DNA from: JAKCDU01 sp035551615
GTDB lineage: Bacteria; Actinomycetota; Acidimicrobiia; Acidimicrobiales; Palsa-688
Direction: 5' to 3'
DNA: 64,000 bases
Assembly: GCA_035551615.1 (NCBI GenBank)
Contig: DASZNC010000146.1
Span: 1-64,000, forward strand
Below the pieces are notes generated by a model. It was not told the origin of the DNA. It saw nothing but the letters and a program-made list of their open reading frames with translations, and searched no databases. A program made the translations under genes and the position numbers. Shown here piece by piece: positions 41,293-50,919 of the stretch. Every line of letters starts with the position of its first letter. The stretch's first letter is position 1.

Positions 41293-44265
41293 TCAGACGC
41301 CGAGTTCGGCGAGAACGCTGGCGTACTGAGCACGGAGACGGGCCGCTTTGGCCACGTCGCCGCACGACTCGTGCACACAGATCATCCGTTTCCAGAGCGC
41401 GTCCGAGTACCGGTCGATCCGCAGTCCCCGTTCACACGCGGTGATCAGGCGGGCCGGCGGCGCGCCGATCTCGGTGAGGACATCGACCAGACGGGCGGCC
41501 CCTTCGGCCGCCCTCAGCCGGAGTCGCTCACGTGGCTCGACGACCCAGTCGGCCGGCCCCTCCTCGGGTAGGAGGTCACCCGCGTACAGATGCAGGGCCT
41601 CTTCGATGGCATCGGCCGCCGACCCGAGCGAACTCCGCCCGGAGTCGGCCTCCGCCATAAGGCGGGTGAAGTCGACCACGTCGACGTTCACGTCCGACGC
41701 CAATCCCAGCCGGTAGGACTGGCCTTCGCGGACCACCAGAGGCGCCCCCCGCTTGGCCTCGATGCCACCGAGCAGTTGCCGCAGCGATGTCACCGCCACA
41801 TGCAGCTTGCGTGTCGCGGCGGTCAGATCGTCGTTCGGCCAGAGGCCGGCCGTGATGGTCTCCCGGTGCACCGGGCGGCCCTCCTCCATGGCCAGCCACC
41901 TCAGGAGCGAACGGGACTTCGGCCGGACCGTACCGAGGTCACTCTGCACGCCGTCCACCGCCATCTCGAACCGCCCGAAGCAGTGCATCTCGACGACACC
42001 ACTCGTCGGACCGGGGCCTGGTTCCCGCTTCACCTCCGGCTTCCGTTCGACCCGCCGCGGCACCCCCGTGGACCACAATCGGGCCGCCAGATCCACAACC
42101 TGGTCCGCTCGGGAGGACGGCAGGTCGTCGTCGGCTCCGGCGCCGGGGCCCAGTCGATCGAGCACCTGACCGGCCAGCCGGGCGGCACCGGGCGAAGCTG
42201 CCCCCCGACTCACCTGGATGGCCAGACGAGCGACCGAGTCCGCCGCCTCGGACTCCTCCTGGAGGGCCAGGGCGGCGCTGAGGAAGGCGAGCGCCCAACT
42301 GCGCATGACTTCGGCACCGAGGATCTCGAAACACTCGGCGGCGTGGCGCAGATGGTGCATCGAGACGTCGGACGAGAACGGGCCGGGATCATCCTCGCTC
42401 GCCAACCGGGCCAGGTTGGCCAGGCCGATGGCCAACTGGGCGGTGGCGTACAGCCACGGGTTCTCCGCCCGCGGCCACACCTTTTCCGCTTCTGACAGCA
42501 ACGCGGTCACCGCGTTCAGGTCCCGCCGGACGACAGCGTCCCCCAGAGCTACCACTAGTGGCACCGGTACTGACCTAAGTGCCTCGACGACCAGTGAAGA
42601 CTCTTCGACCTCCGTCGGGGCGCCGGTGCACCACCGGGCGGTGGCGGCGCCGACGCGAGCAAAGGCCGACACCACCTCGGTACCACGGGTGGCCGCATCG
42701 AAGAGGTGTCCGGCGGCATCCGGTCGGCCGGCGACCAGTGCGAGCGCGGCCCGGGCCAACAGGTCGGCCGGATCGCCGGTGATCGGCTGATCGGTGCCGG
42801 CGGCGGTCAGCGGCTCTCGGTGCAGACCGCGCCGCAGGCGGCTGGCCCAGATCGGTGCGCCGGCGGCGGCCGGGGCGGTGTCCTCGTGCGGGATGAACCA
42901 ACCGGTGAGGACCAGGCGTTCACGTTGGCACCGGGCGGCGAGGACATGGCCGAACGACGCCAGTTCGGCCGCCTTGTAGTGCTCGATGGCACTCTGCCAC
43001 CGGCCGGTGGCGACGTGCCGGCGGGCCAGGGCCAGAAGCACCCATGGGTCCTGCGCGCTGAGCGCCGCCGGAAGAACGTCCAGCCAGCCCAGCTCCCCTT
43101 CCACCATCTCGCCGCCACGGTCGACGAGCAGCTTGCGGACTGCGTCCCAATCCTCGGCACGGCAATAGGCGTGCAGGGCCTCCGGCCACGCTCCGGCCGC
43201 TTCGAGCAGGTGGCCGGCGCGGCCCCGCTCGACCCGGGCCGCCGCCTCGCCGATGCGTTCGACCAGTACTGACTCCAGGAGCGACCGGAGCACCTCGTGG
43301 AAGCGCCAGGTTTCGCCGTCATCGGTAGACGTCAGGAACAACTGCCGGCGCTCGATCTCCTGGATCATGGCCTCGCCGCCCGGGCGGTCGAGAAGGCCGT
43401 CACAGAGGGGGCCGTTCAAGCAGCCTAGAACGCTGGTCCGGACCATGAACTCGTGCAAATCATCGGGTAGCCCGGCCAGGACGTTGTGGGTCAGGTACTC
43501 ACGCAGCTGCCGTGGTCGATCGGCCAGACGGGCCAACACCCGGTGCCGGTCGGCCGACGTCCGCTCGCGGGTGGCCAGGTGGAAGAGAGCCAGCCCACCG
43601 GCCCAGCCCTCGGTCCGCCGCTCCAGTTCCGCACACTCCTCCGGCGCCAGCGGCTGCCCGTAGTGCTCACGGAACAGCCGGTCGACCTCCCAGAGGCGGA
43701 ACCGCAGGTCCTCGGCGTTGATCTCGACGACCATGGCCGAGATCCTGAGCCGGGACATGTTCCATCCCGGGACGACCCTGGACGCGACCAGCAGATGCAC
43801 GTTCTCTGGCAGGTACCCGATCAACTGCTCGAGCGCCCCCTCGGCGGCGGTCCCGGACAGCACGTGCAGGTCGTCGATCACCAGCAGGGTGCGGCGATCG
43901 GCCCACGACTCCAACTGCTCGGCCGCGTCCTCGACGGTCAACCACGGCGCGCCCGGCTGATCAGGTCGCAGCGCGCTCCGTAGGGTGTGCTCCAGGTGGC
44001 GAAGGAGGTCAGCCGCCGACGACTCCGAGGTGCTGGCCTGGTACCAGGCGACCGCCCCCCCTGCGGCCCGGGTCGTCGCTGCCATATGGGTCAGCAGCGT
44101 CGTCTTGCCGTAGCCGGCCGGCCCGATCGTCAGGGCGGCCGGGTGGGTCCACAACTCGGCCAGGCGCCCCATCAGACGCGGTCGCTCCAGACCGGTCTGG
44201 GCCGGCGCCCGGGTCTTGGCCGGCACGATGCCGGCCCTCGGGGACTCCGGACGCTCGCCCGTCAC
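41293..44265 (-). CDS. STAND-type ATPase regulator with C-terminal SARP/BTAD domain
   Basis: This 990-residue regulator has an N-terminal P-loop NTPase (Walker A IGPAGYGKTTLL near residue 48, Walker B LLVIDDLHVL), a MalT-like winged-helix and helical repeat region (about 230-700), and a C-terminal OmpR-like winged helix (FGRFEMAVDGVQSDL, KSRSLLRWLAMEEGRP, AATRKLHVAVTSLRQLLGG) with a bacterial transcriptional activation domain (YAGDLLPEEGPADWV, RLRLRAAEGAARLVDVL). Such proteins integrate a ligand or nucleotide signal and activate local gene clusters. GTG 44265 is the start. Its position beside the injection system and the 11-bp direct repeat nearby make it a candidate activator. Confidence 0.88.
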   Translation of the reverse strand: MTGERPESPRAGIVPAKTRAPAQTGLERPRLMGRLAELWTHPAALTIGPAGYGKTTLLTHMAATTRAAGGAVAWYQASTSESSAADLLRHLEHTLRSALRPDQPGAPWLTVEDAAEQLESWADRRTLLVIDDLHVLSGTAAEGALEQLIGYLPENVHLLVASRVVPGWNMSRLRISAMVVEINAEDLRFRLWEVDRLFREHYGQPLAPEECAELERRTEGWAGGLALFHLATRERTSADRHRVLARLADRPRQLREYLTHNVLAGLPDDLHEFMVRTSVLGCLNGPLCDGLLDRPGGEAMIQEIERRQLFLTSTDDGETWRFHEVLRSLLESVLVERIGEAAARVERGRAGHLLEAAGAWPEALHAYCRAEDWDAVRKLLVDRGGEMVEGELGWLDVLPAALSAQDPWVLLALARRHVATGRWQSAIEHYKAAELASFGHVLAARCQRERLVLTGWFIPHEDTAPAAAGAPIWASRLRRGLHREPLTAAGTDQPITGDPADLLARAALALVAGRPDAAGHLFDAATRGTEVVSAFARVGAATARWCTGAPTEVEESSLVVEALRSVPVPLVVALGDAVVRRDLNAVTALLSEAEKVWPRAENPWLYATAQLAIGLANLARLASEDDPGPFSSDVSMHHLRHAAECFEILGAEVMRSWALAFLSAALALQEESEAADSVARLAIQVSRGAASPGAARLAGQVLDRLGPGAGADDDLPSSRADQVVDLAARLWSTGVPRRVERKPEVKREPGPGPTSGVVEMHCFGRFEMAVDGVQSDLGTVRPKSRSLLRWLAMEEGRPVHRETITAGLWPNDDLTAATRKLHVAVTSLRQLLGGIEAKRGAPLVVREGQSYRLGLASDVNVDVVDFTRLMAEADSGRSSLGSAADAIEEALHLYAGDLLPEEGPADWVVEPRERLRLRAAEGAARLVDVLTEIGAPPARLITACERGLRIDRYSDALWKRMICVHESCGDVAKAARLRAQYASVLAELGV

Positions 44266-44470
44266 GCGGATCGCCCCTGGGACCGGCCCATGGACGGACT
44301 CTAAGCATTCGGTTCCGAACCCGACTCAGTGCCTGCCACAAATTGTCCTATTGGACGGAGGTGCACCACGCGGAGTGATGGCGACGCTCCTGTGGGCGAA
44401 GTATCGGCGATTTCATGGCCCTTCGTGTCCAACGACATGGGTATGCGTCGTGCCGTGAGTACGAGCAGCA

Positions 44471-45640
44471 CTACGCCCGGTCGAAGACGGTGACCACCTC
44501 GACGTGCCAACTGTGAGGGAACAGGTCCACCGGCGTGACCGATCGGAGCCGGTAGCCACCGGCAACGAGGATCCCGGCGTCGCGCCCGAGGCTGGCTACG
44601 TCGCAGCTGATCAGCACCATCCGGCGGGCCTCGGCCGACAAAAGGGCCGCCGCGCCGAGCTTGGCCAAGCCGGCCCGGCTCGGGTCCGCAACCACCAGAT
44701 CGAATGGTCGGGTGGCGCGCCACTGGTTCATATCGGCTCTGACCACGTTGACCTGGTCGCCGAAGTCGGCCAGGTTGACCCGGGCGTCGGCTACCGAACT
44801 GGCCGATCCCTCGACGGCGGCGACCGACCAGCCGCTGGCGGCCAGGACGCCCCCGAACAGACCGACCCCCGAGTACGCATCCAGAGCCCGGCCCCCGCCG
44901 GGCGCGTCGCGGGCGGCGGCCGTTACCAGTGCGACCAGCGCGTCGGCTCCATCCGGACGGCTCTGGAAGAACGAGGAGGCCGAGATCCGCCAACGGCGGT
45001 CGGCCACCACTTCGTGGATGAAGTCCCGAACCACGTGGTCGGGCACATCGATCACGGTTCCCGCCGGCGTCGGCCGGACCAGGACCTCGCCGGTGCGGGC
45101 ACCGCAGCGGAGCAGGACACGGTCGGCCCGCCCGTAACGGCGACCGTCGAGAAGCGGACGGAGGAGCGGATGGGCCACCAGACAGCCGTCGACACCTACG
45201 AGCTCGTGCGACGACATGCGCCGCAGCGCGGCCCGGCCTTGGCGGACCCCGGCCCGGATCGTGGTCCGCCAGTTCTCCTCCGGCAGCTCGACGGTCGCTT
45301 CCATCGGGATGTCGTCCAGGTGGCCGATACGGCGCAGGGACTCGGCGATCATCTCGGCCTTGAGCCGGCGCTGCGCGGCCGGGGACACGTACTGCCACTG
45401 GCAACCGCCGCACCCTTCGGTGAAATGCGGGCAGGGCGGACCGACCCGATCGGCCGACGGCGTGATGACTTCGTCCACCTCGGCGTCGGCGAAGCGGGCC
45501 CGGTCGGCCACGATGGCCACCGACACGGTCTCGCCCGGGAGGGCGCCGTCGACGAAAACGACCTTGCCGTCGCTCAGGCGCCCGACGGCCCGGCCGTCGG
45601 TGGCCATGGCCGTGGTGTGAACTTGTTCGACGCCCGCCAT
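44471..45640 (-). CDS. TrmA/RlmD-family RNA (uracil-5-)-methyltransferase
   Basis: This 389-residue protein has an N-terminal TRAM domain (1-60), the Fe-S cysteine cluster in CPHFTEGCGGCQWQ, and a SAM-dependent methyltransferase domain (LDAYSGVGLFGGVLAASGW, VVADPSRAGL) with the catalytic Cys in LISCDVASLGRD. The family makes m5U in tRNA or 23S rRNA; which substrate is used here cannot be read from sequence. The start is GTG/ATG near 45640, divergent from the PAP2 gene. The 205 bases between it and the SARP gene downstream hold only a small GTCC-TATT-GGAC inverted repeat. Confidence 0.9.
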   Translation of the reverse strand: MAGVEQVHTTAMATDGRAVGRLSDGKVVFVDGALPGETVSVAIVADRARFADAEVDEVITPSADRVGPPCPHFTEGCGGCQWQYVSPAAQRRLKAEMIAESLRRIGHLDDIPMEATVELPEENWRTTIRAGVRQGRAALRRMSSHELVGVDGCLVAHPLLRPLLDGRRYGRADRVLLRCGARTGEVLVRPTPAGTVIDVPDHVVRDFIHEVVADRRWRISASSFFQSRPDGADALVALVTAAARDAPGGGRALDAYSGVGLFGGVLAASGWSVAAVEGSASSVADARVNLADFGDQVNVVRADMNQWRATRPFDLVVADPSRAGLAKLGAAALLSAEARRMVLISCDVASLGRDAGILVAGGYRLRSVTPVDLFPHSWHVEVVTVFDRA

Positions 45641-45726
45641 CAGGTCGCAAATACTGCCAGGCGCCCGACCCGGCGGGGGCTCGTCGGTCCAGGCTGGTCC
45701 TTAGCTGTGCGGGGTACCTTCGGTCC

Positions 45727-46560
45727 ATGGATTGGCTGCCGTGGTCCGATGCGGCCGGCGTCGCGGTCGGCACCGGTGCCGCCACCCAGACCCTGGTGCG
45801 TCAGCATCGGCTCGGCCTCCGGAAGGTGGCCGCGTGGACGCGGGAGCTGACCGTCATGTTCGGGTTGTACGCCCTCTGGCAGCTGGCCGGAGACCTGTCG
45901 CTCGGCGGCTCCGCTCATGCCGTCGCCCGGGGGGCCGACCTGGCCCGCGACGAACGTCTTTTCGGCATGCCGCGGGAGTCCACGTTCCAGCATCTGTTCC
46001 TTGGTCATCACGACCTGCTGAAGGCCTTCAACCTGTATTACGTGGGTCTGCACATCGCCGTCACAGGCGCCTGCCTGGTCTGGGTCTTCGCCCGGCACCG
46101 GGACCGGTATCCGGTTGTCCGCAACGCCCTGGCCCTGGCCACCGGCGCCTGCCTGCTCGTGGCCCTGGTCCCGGTCGCGCCGCCCCGGCTGGTGCCCGGC
46201 CTGGGCCTGGTGGATGTCGGCCGCACGGTCGGACCGACGGTGTACCCGGCGACCGCCCGGCCCGGTCTCGATCAACTGTCGGCCATGCCGTCGGTGCACG
46301 TGGCGTGGGCCCTCATCGTCGCCTTCGCCGTCGTGCATGTGCTGCGATCACCGTGGAAATGGCTGGCGGCGCTCTACCCGATATTCACGACATCGGTGGT
46401 TGTCGCCACCGGCAACCACTTCTGGGCCGACGGCCTGGTGGCTCTGGCCCTGGTCGCGCTGGCCGTCGCCGCCAGCGTGCGATGGAGCAGATACGAACGG
46501 GTCCCGCCGGTCGCCCACGGCTCGTTCGAACACCCGGCGCAGCCGGTGCCCGTCCCTTAG
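45727..46560 (+). CDS. PAP2-superfamily membrane phosphatase/phosphotransferase (PAP2_3 type)
   Basis: This 277-residue membrane protein has about five transmembrane helices. The catalytic motifs of the PAP2/inositol-phosphotransferase group are present: RPGLDQLSAMPSVHVAW (with the central His) and VVVATGNHFWADGLVALAL (with the second His). The usual first motif is the weaker PVAPPRLVPG. It resembles actinobacterial enzymes acting on lipid phosphates or phosphoinositol lipids; substrate unknown. Its stop overlaps that of the convergent quinone-oxidoreductase-like gene. Confidence 0.88.
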   Translation: MDWLPWSDAAGVAVGTGAATQTLVRQHRLGLRKVAAWTRELTVMFGLYALWQLAGDLSLGGSAHAVARGADLARDERLFGMPRESTFQHLFLGHHDLLKAFNLYYVGLHIAVTGACLVWVFARHRDRYPVVRNALALATGACLLVALVPVAPPRLVPGLGLVDVGRTVGPTVYPATARPGLDQLSAMPSVHVAWALIVAFAVVHVLRSPWKWLAALYPIFTTSVVVATGNHFWADGLVALALVALAVAASVRWSRYERVPPVAHGSFEHPAQPVPVP

Positions 46561-47519
46561 GCGCTCCGTAGGTCGAGTACGACATTGCCGAGCACGGAAC
46601 GGTCGCTGAGCAGATCGAGGGCTGTATTGACCTGGCCCAGAGGCACGGCCCGGTCGATGACGATCTCGAACCGGCCGGCCGCCAGAGCGGCCAGGGCCTC
46701 GGTCGCCGCTTGCGTGAGAACCTCCTCCGACTCGATCAGGCCGGCGTAGCCCAGCACGGTGATGCCCTTCCGGTAGAGCTGTTGCAACGGCACTTGGCCT
46801 TCGGGTCCGGCCGACGTGCCGAACGGAACCAGGCGCCCCCGGTTGGCCATGATGCCGACCGCCGCCCCGAAGTAGTCCCCACCCAGGGGATCGAATACGA
46901 CCGTGGGTCGGTACTCACCAGCCGCGTCGGCCACTGCTGCGGCATCGCCGACGACGACTTCCGACGCACCTCGGGCCCGGATCCAGCCGGCCTTGGACTC
47001 GCTACCGGTCTGGCCCCATACGGTGGCGCCCGCCGATCGGGCGAGCGAGACGAGGATCGAGCCGACCCCACCGCTGGCCCCGAGCACCAGCACTCGGTCG
47101 TCGGATGCGATCTGGGCCTTCTCGACGGCACATCGCCATGCCGTCACCCCGGCGATGCCCATCGCCGCCGCCACATCCAGGTCCACCCCGTCGGGGATGG
47201 GGACGATCGACGAGTCGGCGACCAGCGCGGTGCCGGCCCACAGTCCGGCGATGAGGGACCCGGTGGCGTAGGCGCGCACCAGTACGGGCCGGTCGTCCAG
47301 CCACGCCGATCCTTCCAGGCCCAGGGTGCGGGGCAGAGGGGCGTCGGTAGCCACGCGGCCCAACGCGTGGTACCGATCGATCGGATTGACCCCGCCGAAT
47401 GCCATGTCGACGCGGACCTGCCCAGACGCCGGCGGCCCGATCTCGATCTCCTCGACGGTCAACGGTTCCCCATGAGCCTGTAGGCGGGCCGCCATGGTGC
47501 GCATACGGTCCATTCTCAC
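46557..47519 (-). CDS. medium-chain dehydrogenase/reductase, quinone oxidoreductase-like
   Basis: This 320-residue MDR-superfamily protein has the GroES-like N-terminal domain (FGGVNPIDRYHALGR) and the Rossmann NAD(P) site VLVLGASGGVGSILVSLAR, then PTVVFDPLGGDYF. The catalytic-zinc Cys/His ligands are absent, placing it with the zinc-free quinone or enoyl reductases. It is a soluble cytosolic enzyme; the substrate is unknown. The start is GTG 47519, with several in-frame ATGs within ten residues. It is convergent with the PAP2 gene and divergent from a hydrolase gene; the roughly 250 bases between contain one perfect TTGCCGGCAA palindrome (47561-47570) and no gene. Confidence 0.88.
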   Translation of the reverse strand: MRMDRMRTMAARLQAHGEPLTVEEIEIGPPASGQVRVDMAFGGVNPIDRYHALGRVATDAPLPRTLGLEGSAWLDDRPVLVRAYATGSLIAGLWAGTALVADSSIVPIPDGVDLDVAAAMGIAGVTAWRCAVEKAQIASDDRVLVLGASGGVGSILVSLARSAGATVWGQTGSESKAGWIRARGASEVVVGDAAAVADAAGEYRPTVVFDPLGGDYFGAAVGIMANRGRLVPFGTSAGPEGQVPLQQLYRKGITVLGYAGLIESEEVLTQAATEALAALAAGRFEIVIDRAVPLGQVNTALDLLSDRSVLGNVVLDLRSA

Positions 47520-47772
47520 TCAGTACCGGGGTGACGGTCAGCGCAGGTGATCTGCGGAGCTTGCCGGCAATTGTCCGGGCGCCGGGGTCCCTTTGGCGTG
47601 ACAAAGCGTGCATTCGCGAGTTGTCGGCGCTACGGTCGCCCTCCATGGTCCGGGGGGTCCACCAAGATTTGTCAGTGACTGTTCCGTTCGCTGCCATTTG
47701 TCTGTGCCCTAGGACACGGATTCGGAGATGGTTCCACGGGATAGAACTCCAGCGTCACATCCCGCGTACCGA

Positions 47773-48750
47773 ATGGAAGTCATGGCCCGAGAAACTGTGA
47801 ACCTGGCCAGGGGCGGTCAAGAAGCGCCGCGCCGCAGTCCGGCCCGTCCGGCCCGGCCCGGTTCGCCTCTGCGGGTCGTTCCCGCAGGCGAAGGCGTCCA
47901 GACCCTCAACACGCCGCCGCCCGGCCGTCGGCTCGATCTGGGCCGGCGGGGCCGGACCTGGATCCGGGAAGAGGCCGGCCCGGCCGGAGCTCCGACGCTG
48001 CTGATGCTGCACGGTCTCGGCGCCACCGGCGGACTCAACTGGTCCGGCTCGCAGCTGTTCCTGCGTGACCAGTTCAACATCGTGACCATCGACCACCGGG
48101 GTCACGGTCGGGGCATCCGCACCAGGGATTTCCACCTCGAGGACTGTGCCGACGACGCCGCCGCTGTGATCGACGCCCTCGGCCTGGACCGTCCCATCGC
48201 CGTCGGATACTCGATGGGCGGCCCCATCGCATCACTGCTCTGGCGCCGCCATCCGGAAAAGGTGGGAGGGCTGGTCTTCTGTGCGACCAGCCGCAACTTC
48301 CGGGGTACGCCGGGTGAGAAGCTGGCGCTCGGAACGATGGGGATGATGGGCCTGTCCCCGATGCTCCTGCCGGAACGGGTCGTCCGCGGTGCCGGCCGGG
48401 TGATACGCCGGCTGCCGGTGCCGCATCCGGCTTCCGTCCACGAGGTCCAGTGGGCCATCGAGGAGATGGCTGGGCACGATCCCCGCTCGGTGCTCCAGGC
48501 GGCCGGAGCCATCGGGCAGTTCAACTCGTCGTCATGGATCGGCGGGGTCGACGTGCCGACCGCGGTGGTCGTGACCACGTCCGATCAGATCGTGCCCGCC
48601 ATCCGGCAGTTCCGGCTGGCCCGCTCGATACCGCACGCGTCCGTGCACTGCATCGATGCCGGACACCTGTGCGTAGCCGGTGGCGACCCCAAGGTCCGCT
48701 TCCTCACCACGCTGCGCCGGGCCTGCCTCGAGGTATCCGCCGACCACTGA
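47773..48750 (+). CDS. alpha/beta-hydrolase fold protein
   Basis: This protein of about 325 residues has a basic, Pro-rich leader (residues 1-50) and then an alpha/beta hydrolase: LLMLHGLGATGGLNW (oxyanion hole), IVTIDHRGHGRG, the nucleophile elbow VGYSMGGPIA, and a late IDAGHLCVAGG carrying the catalytic His. It is similar to esterases or peroxidase-type hydrolases; the substrate is unknown. Start choice is uncertain: ATG 47773 or 47782 are near the conserved region, while ATG 47728 is also open. It lies about 90 bases upstream of the LLM oxidoreductase gene on the same strand and could share its transcript. Confidence 0.85.
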   Translation: MEVMARETVNLARGGQEAPRRSPARPARPGSPLRVVPAGEGVQTLNTPPPGRRLDLGRRGRTWIREEAGPAGAPTLLMLHGLGATGGLNWSGSQLFLRDQFNIVTIDHRGHGRGIRTRDFHLEDCADDAAAVIDALGLDRPIAVGYSMGGPIASLLWRRHPEKVGGLVFCATSRNFRGTPGEKLALGTMGMMGLSPMLLPERVVRGAGRVIRRLPVPHPASVHEVQWAIEEMAGHDPRSVLQAAGAIGQFNSSSWIGGVDVPTAVVVTTSDQIVPAIRQFRLARSIPHASVHCIDAGHLCVAGGDPKVRFLTTLRRACLEVSADH

Positions 48751-48843
48751 CCGGGACGGACCGTTCCCGACCGGGTCCGGACGCCGAAGCGCCCGATATG
48801 CTTCGCCGCCGGCCCAGGAATAGGACGGAAAGGTCACGCCACG

Positions 48844-49692
48844 ATGAAGTTCGGCATCACGCTGTTCACGAGTGACCGGGGGATAACGCCCGCGGCCGCA
48901 GCCGCAGCCGCTGAGGAGCAGGGTTTCGCTTCGTTCTACGTTCCGGAGCACACCCATATCCCGGCCAGCCGGGACACCGCTCACCCGGCGACGGGCGACA
49001 GCAGCCTGCCCGACGACCGGTACATGCGCACCCTCGATCCGTGGGTGGCGTTGGGCACCGTCGCCGCCGTGACCGAGCGCATCCGGCTGGGCACGTGCGT
49101 CGCCCTTCCACTCGAGCACGATCCGATCACATTGGCCAAGACCATCGCCTCGCTGGACCATCTGTCTGGTGGTCGGGTGGTGATGGGGGCCGGGTTCGGT
49201 TGGAACCTGGAGGAGATGAAGGACCATGGGGTCGATCCGTCCCGCCGGCGGACGATCCTGCGCGAGTACATCGAGGCCATGCGGGCGCTGTGGACCGAGG
49301 AGGAGGCGTCCTACCACGGCCAGTTCGTGTCCTTCGCCGAGTCGTGGGCGTGGCCCAAGCCGGCCCAGTCCCGGGTGCCGGTGCTTCTGGGCGCGGCTGG
49401 TACGGAGAAGTCCTTCTCCTGGCTGGTCCGGTCGGCTGACGGCTGGATCAGCACGCCCCGCGAGACAGACATCACGGCTTCGGTCGAGCTGCTCAACCGG
49501 ATGTGGGACGAGGCCGGGCGCGAGGGTCGGCCCGAGATCGTCGTCCTCGGGCCGCGACCCGATGAGGAGACGGTGACCTTCTACGACAAGCTGGGCGTCA
49601 CCGAGATCATGGTCGGACTGCCCGATAAGAGCCCTCAGGAGGTCGTGGACTTCATCGGCCGCCGGGGCGAGCAAATCCGTCAGTTCATATGA
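48844..49692 (+). CDS. LLM-class (F420/flavin-dependent) oxidoreductase
   Basis: This 282-residue TIM-barrel protein of the luciferase-like monooxygenase class starts KFGITLFTSDRG and shows ERIRLGTCVALPLEHDPITL, HLSGGRVVMGAGFGWNLEEM and PVLLGAAGTEKSF. In actinobacteria this subgroup often uses coenzyme F420; which cofactor is used here is inference. ATG 48844 has a GGAAAGG Shine-Dalgarno. Its stop overlaps the GH1 glycosidase start (ATGA), so the two are translationally coupled. The pairing suggests modification or release of a glycosylated or cyclic compound, but no pathway can be named. Confidence 0.9.
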   Translation: MKFGITLFTSDRGITPAAAAAAAEEQGFASFYVPEHTHIPASRDTAHPATGDSSLPDDRYMRTLDPWVALGTVAAVTERIRLGTCVALPLEHDPITLAKTIASLDHLSGGRVVMGAGFGWNLEEMKDHGVDPSRRRTILREYIEAMRALWTEEEASYHGQFVSFAESWAWPKPAQSRVPVLLGAAGTEKSFSWLVRSADGWISTPRETDITASVELLNRMWDEAGREGRPEIVVLGPRPDEETVTFYDKLGVTEIMVGLPDKSPQEVVDFIGRRGEQIRQFI

Positions 49693-50870
49693 CAGAAGCT
49701 CGCCGGTTTCCTGACGGTTTCCGTTGGGGATCGGCGACCGCCGCCCACCAGATCGAGGGCGGCAACGCCAACAACGACTGGTGGGCATGGGAGCACGCCG
49801 AGGGGAGCGGCGTGGCCGAACCCAGTGGTGACGCTTGCGACTCCTGGCACCGCTGGGCCGACGACATCGATGTGGTCGCCTCGCTCGGGCTCGATCACTA
49901 CCGGTTCTCGGTCGAATGGAGCCGGATCGAGCCTGCCCCCGGGGAGTGGTCGCGGGACGCGGTCGACCACTACCGCCGTATCTGTGACGGTTTGCAGGTC
50001 AAAGGAATAGAGCCGGTCGTCACTCTCCACCACTTCACCACTCCCATATGGATGGCTGAACGCGGCGGATGGGCCAACCCGGAGATCGTCGACCGCTTCG
50101 GCCGGTTCTGCCACCGGCTGGCCACCGAGATGGGGACATCGGTCGGTCGGGTGTGCACCCTCAACGAGCCCAACATCGTGGCGACAATGGGCTACGCCCT
50201 CGGAATCTTCCCGCCCGGGCGCACCGATCCGGTGGCCGCCGAGGCCGTGTCGGCCAACATGGTGGCCGCCCACCGGCGGGCGGTCGAGGCGGTACGGGCG
50301 GCCGCTCCCGGCCTTCCGGTCGGACTCACCCTCTCGATGACCGACTACCAGCCCATAGACGGGGGCGAGGACCGGGTGCCCGAGATCCGCGAAACCCATG
50401 AGGACGTCTTCCTACGGGCGACGGCGGGCGACGACTTCCTCGGCGTCCAGACCTACACGCGTATGCGCATCGGCCCCGACGGCTGGGCCGGCCCCGAACC
50501 CGGCGTGCCGACTCTCGTGATGGGCTACGAGTACTGGCCCCAGGCCCTGGCCGCCTGTCTGCGCCGGGCCTGGGACGTCACCGGTGGTGCCGTGCCCATG
50601 TGGGTCACCGAGAACGGCATCGGTACCGACGACGATCAACAGCGGATCGACTACGTGGCCACCGCCCTGGCCGGTGTGCTCGACGTCATCGCCGACGGCA
50701 TCGCGGTGGAGGGCTACACCTACTGGTCCCTGCTCGACAACTTCGAATGGGCCTTCGGCTATCGACCCCGGTTCGGTCTGGTCGAGGTCGATCGTCGCAC
50801 CTTCGAGAGGCGCCCGAAACGTAGCGCTTCGTGGTTTTCGTCAGTGGCGCGGGCTAACGAATTGCCCTGA
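49689..50870 (+). CDS. glycoside hydrolase family 1 (beta-glucosidase-like)
   Basis: This 393-residue GH1 enzyme starts FPDGFRWGSATAAHQIEGG. The acid/base Glu160 lies in CTLNEPN and the nucleophile Glu308 in WVTENG. The C-terminal YWSLLDNFEWAFGYRPRFGL lines the glycone site. At 393 residues it is shorter than the usual 440-470; the gaps are in surface loops rather than catalytic motifs. No signal peptide is seen, so it is cytosolic and should act on imported or endogenous beta-glycosides. It overlaps the LLM oxidoreductase gene by four bases. Confidence 0.93.
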   Translation: MTEARRFPDGFRWGSATAAHQIEGGNANNDWWAWEHAEGSGVAEPSGDACDSWHRWADDIDVVASLGLDHYRFSVEWSRIEPAPGEWSRDAVDHYRRICDGLQVKGIEPVVTLHHFTTPIWMAERGGWANPEIVDRFGRFCHRLATEMGTSVGRVCTLNEPNIVATMGYALGIFPPGRTDPVAAEAVSANMVAAHRRAVEAVRAAAPGLPVGLTLSMTDYQPIDGGEDRVPEIRETHEDVFLRATAGDDFLGVQTYTRMRIGPDGWAGPEPGVPTLVMGYEYWPQALAACLRRAWDVTGGAVPMWVTENGIGTDDDQQRIDYVATALAGVLDVIADGIAVEGYTYWSLLDNFEWAFGYRPRFGLVEVDRRTFERRPKRSASWFSSVARANELP

Positions 50871-50919
50871 TCGGGTAGGGTCCCCGTCCTATGGCGGCGG
50901 GGAGTGAAACGCCCGAGAA

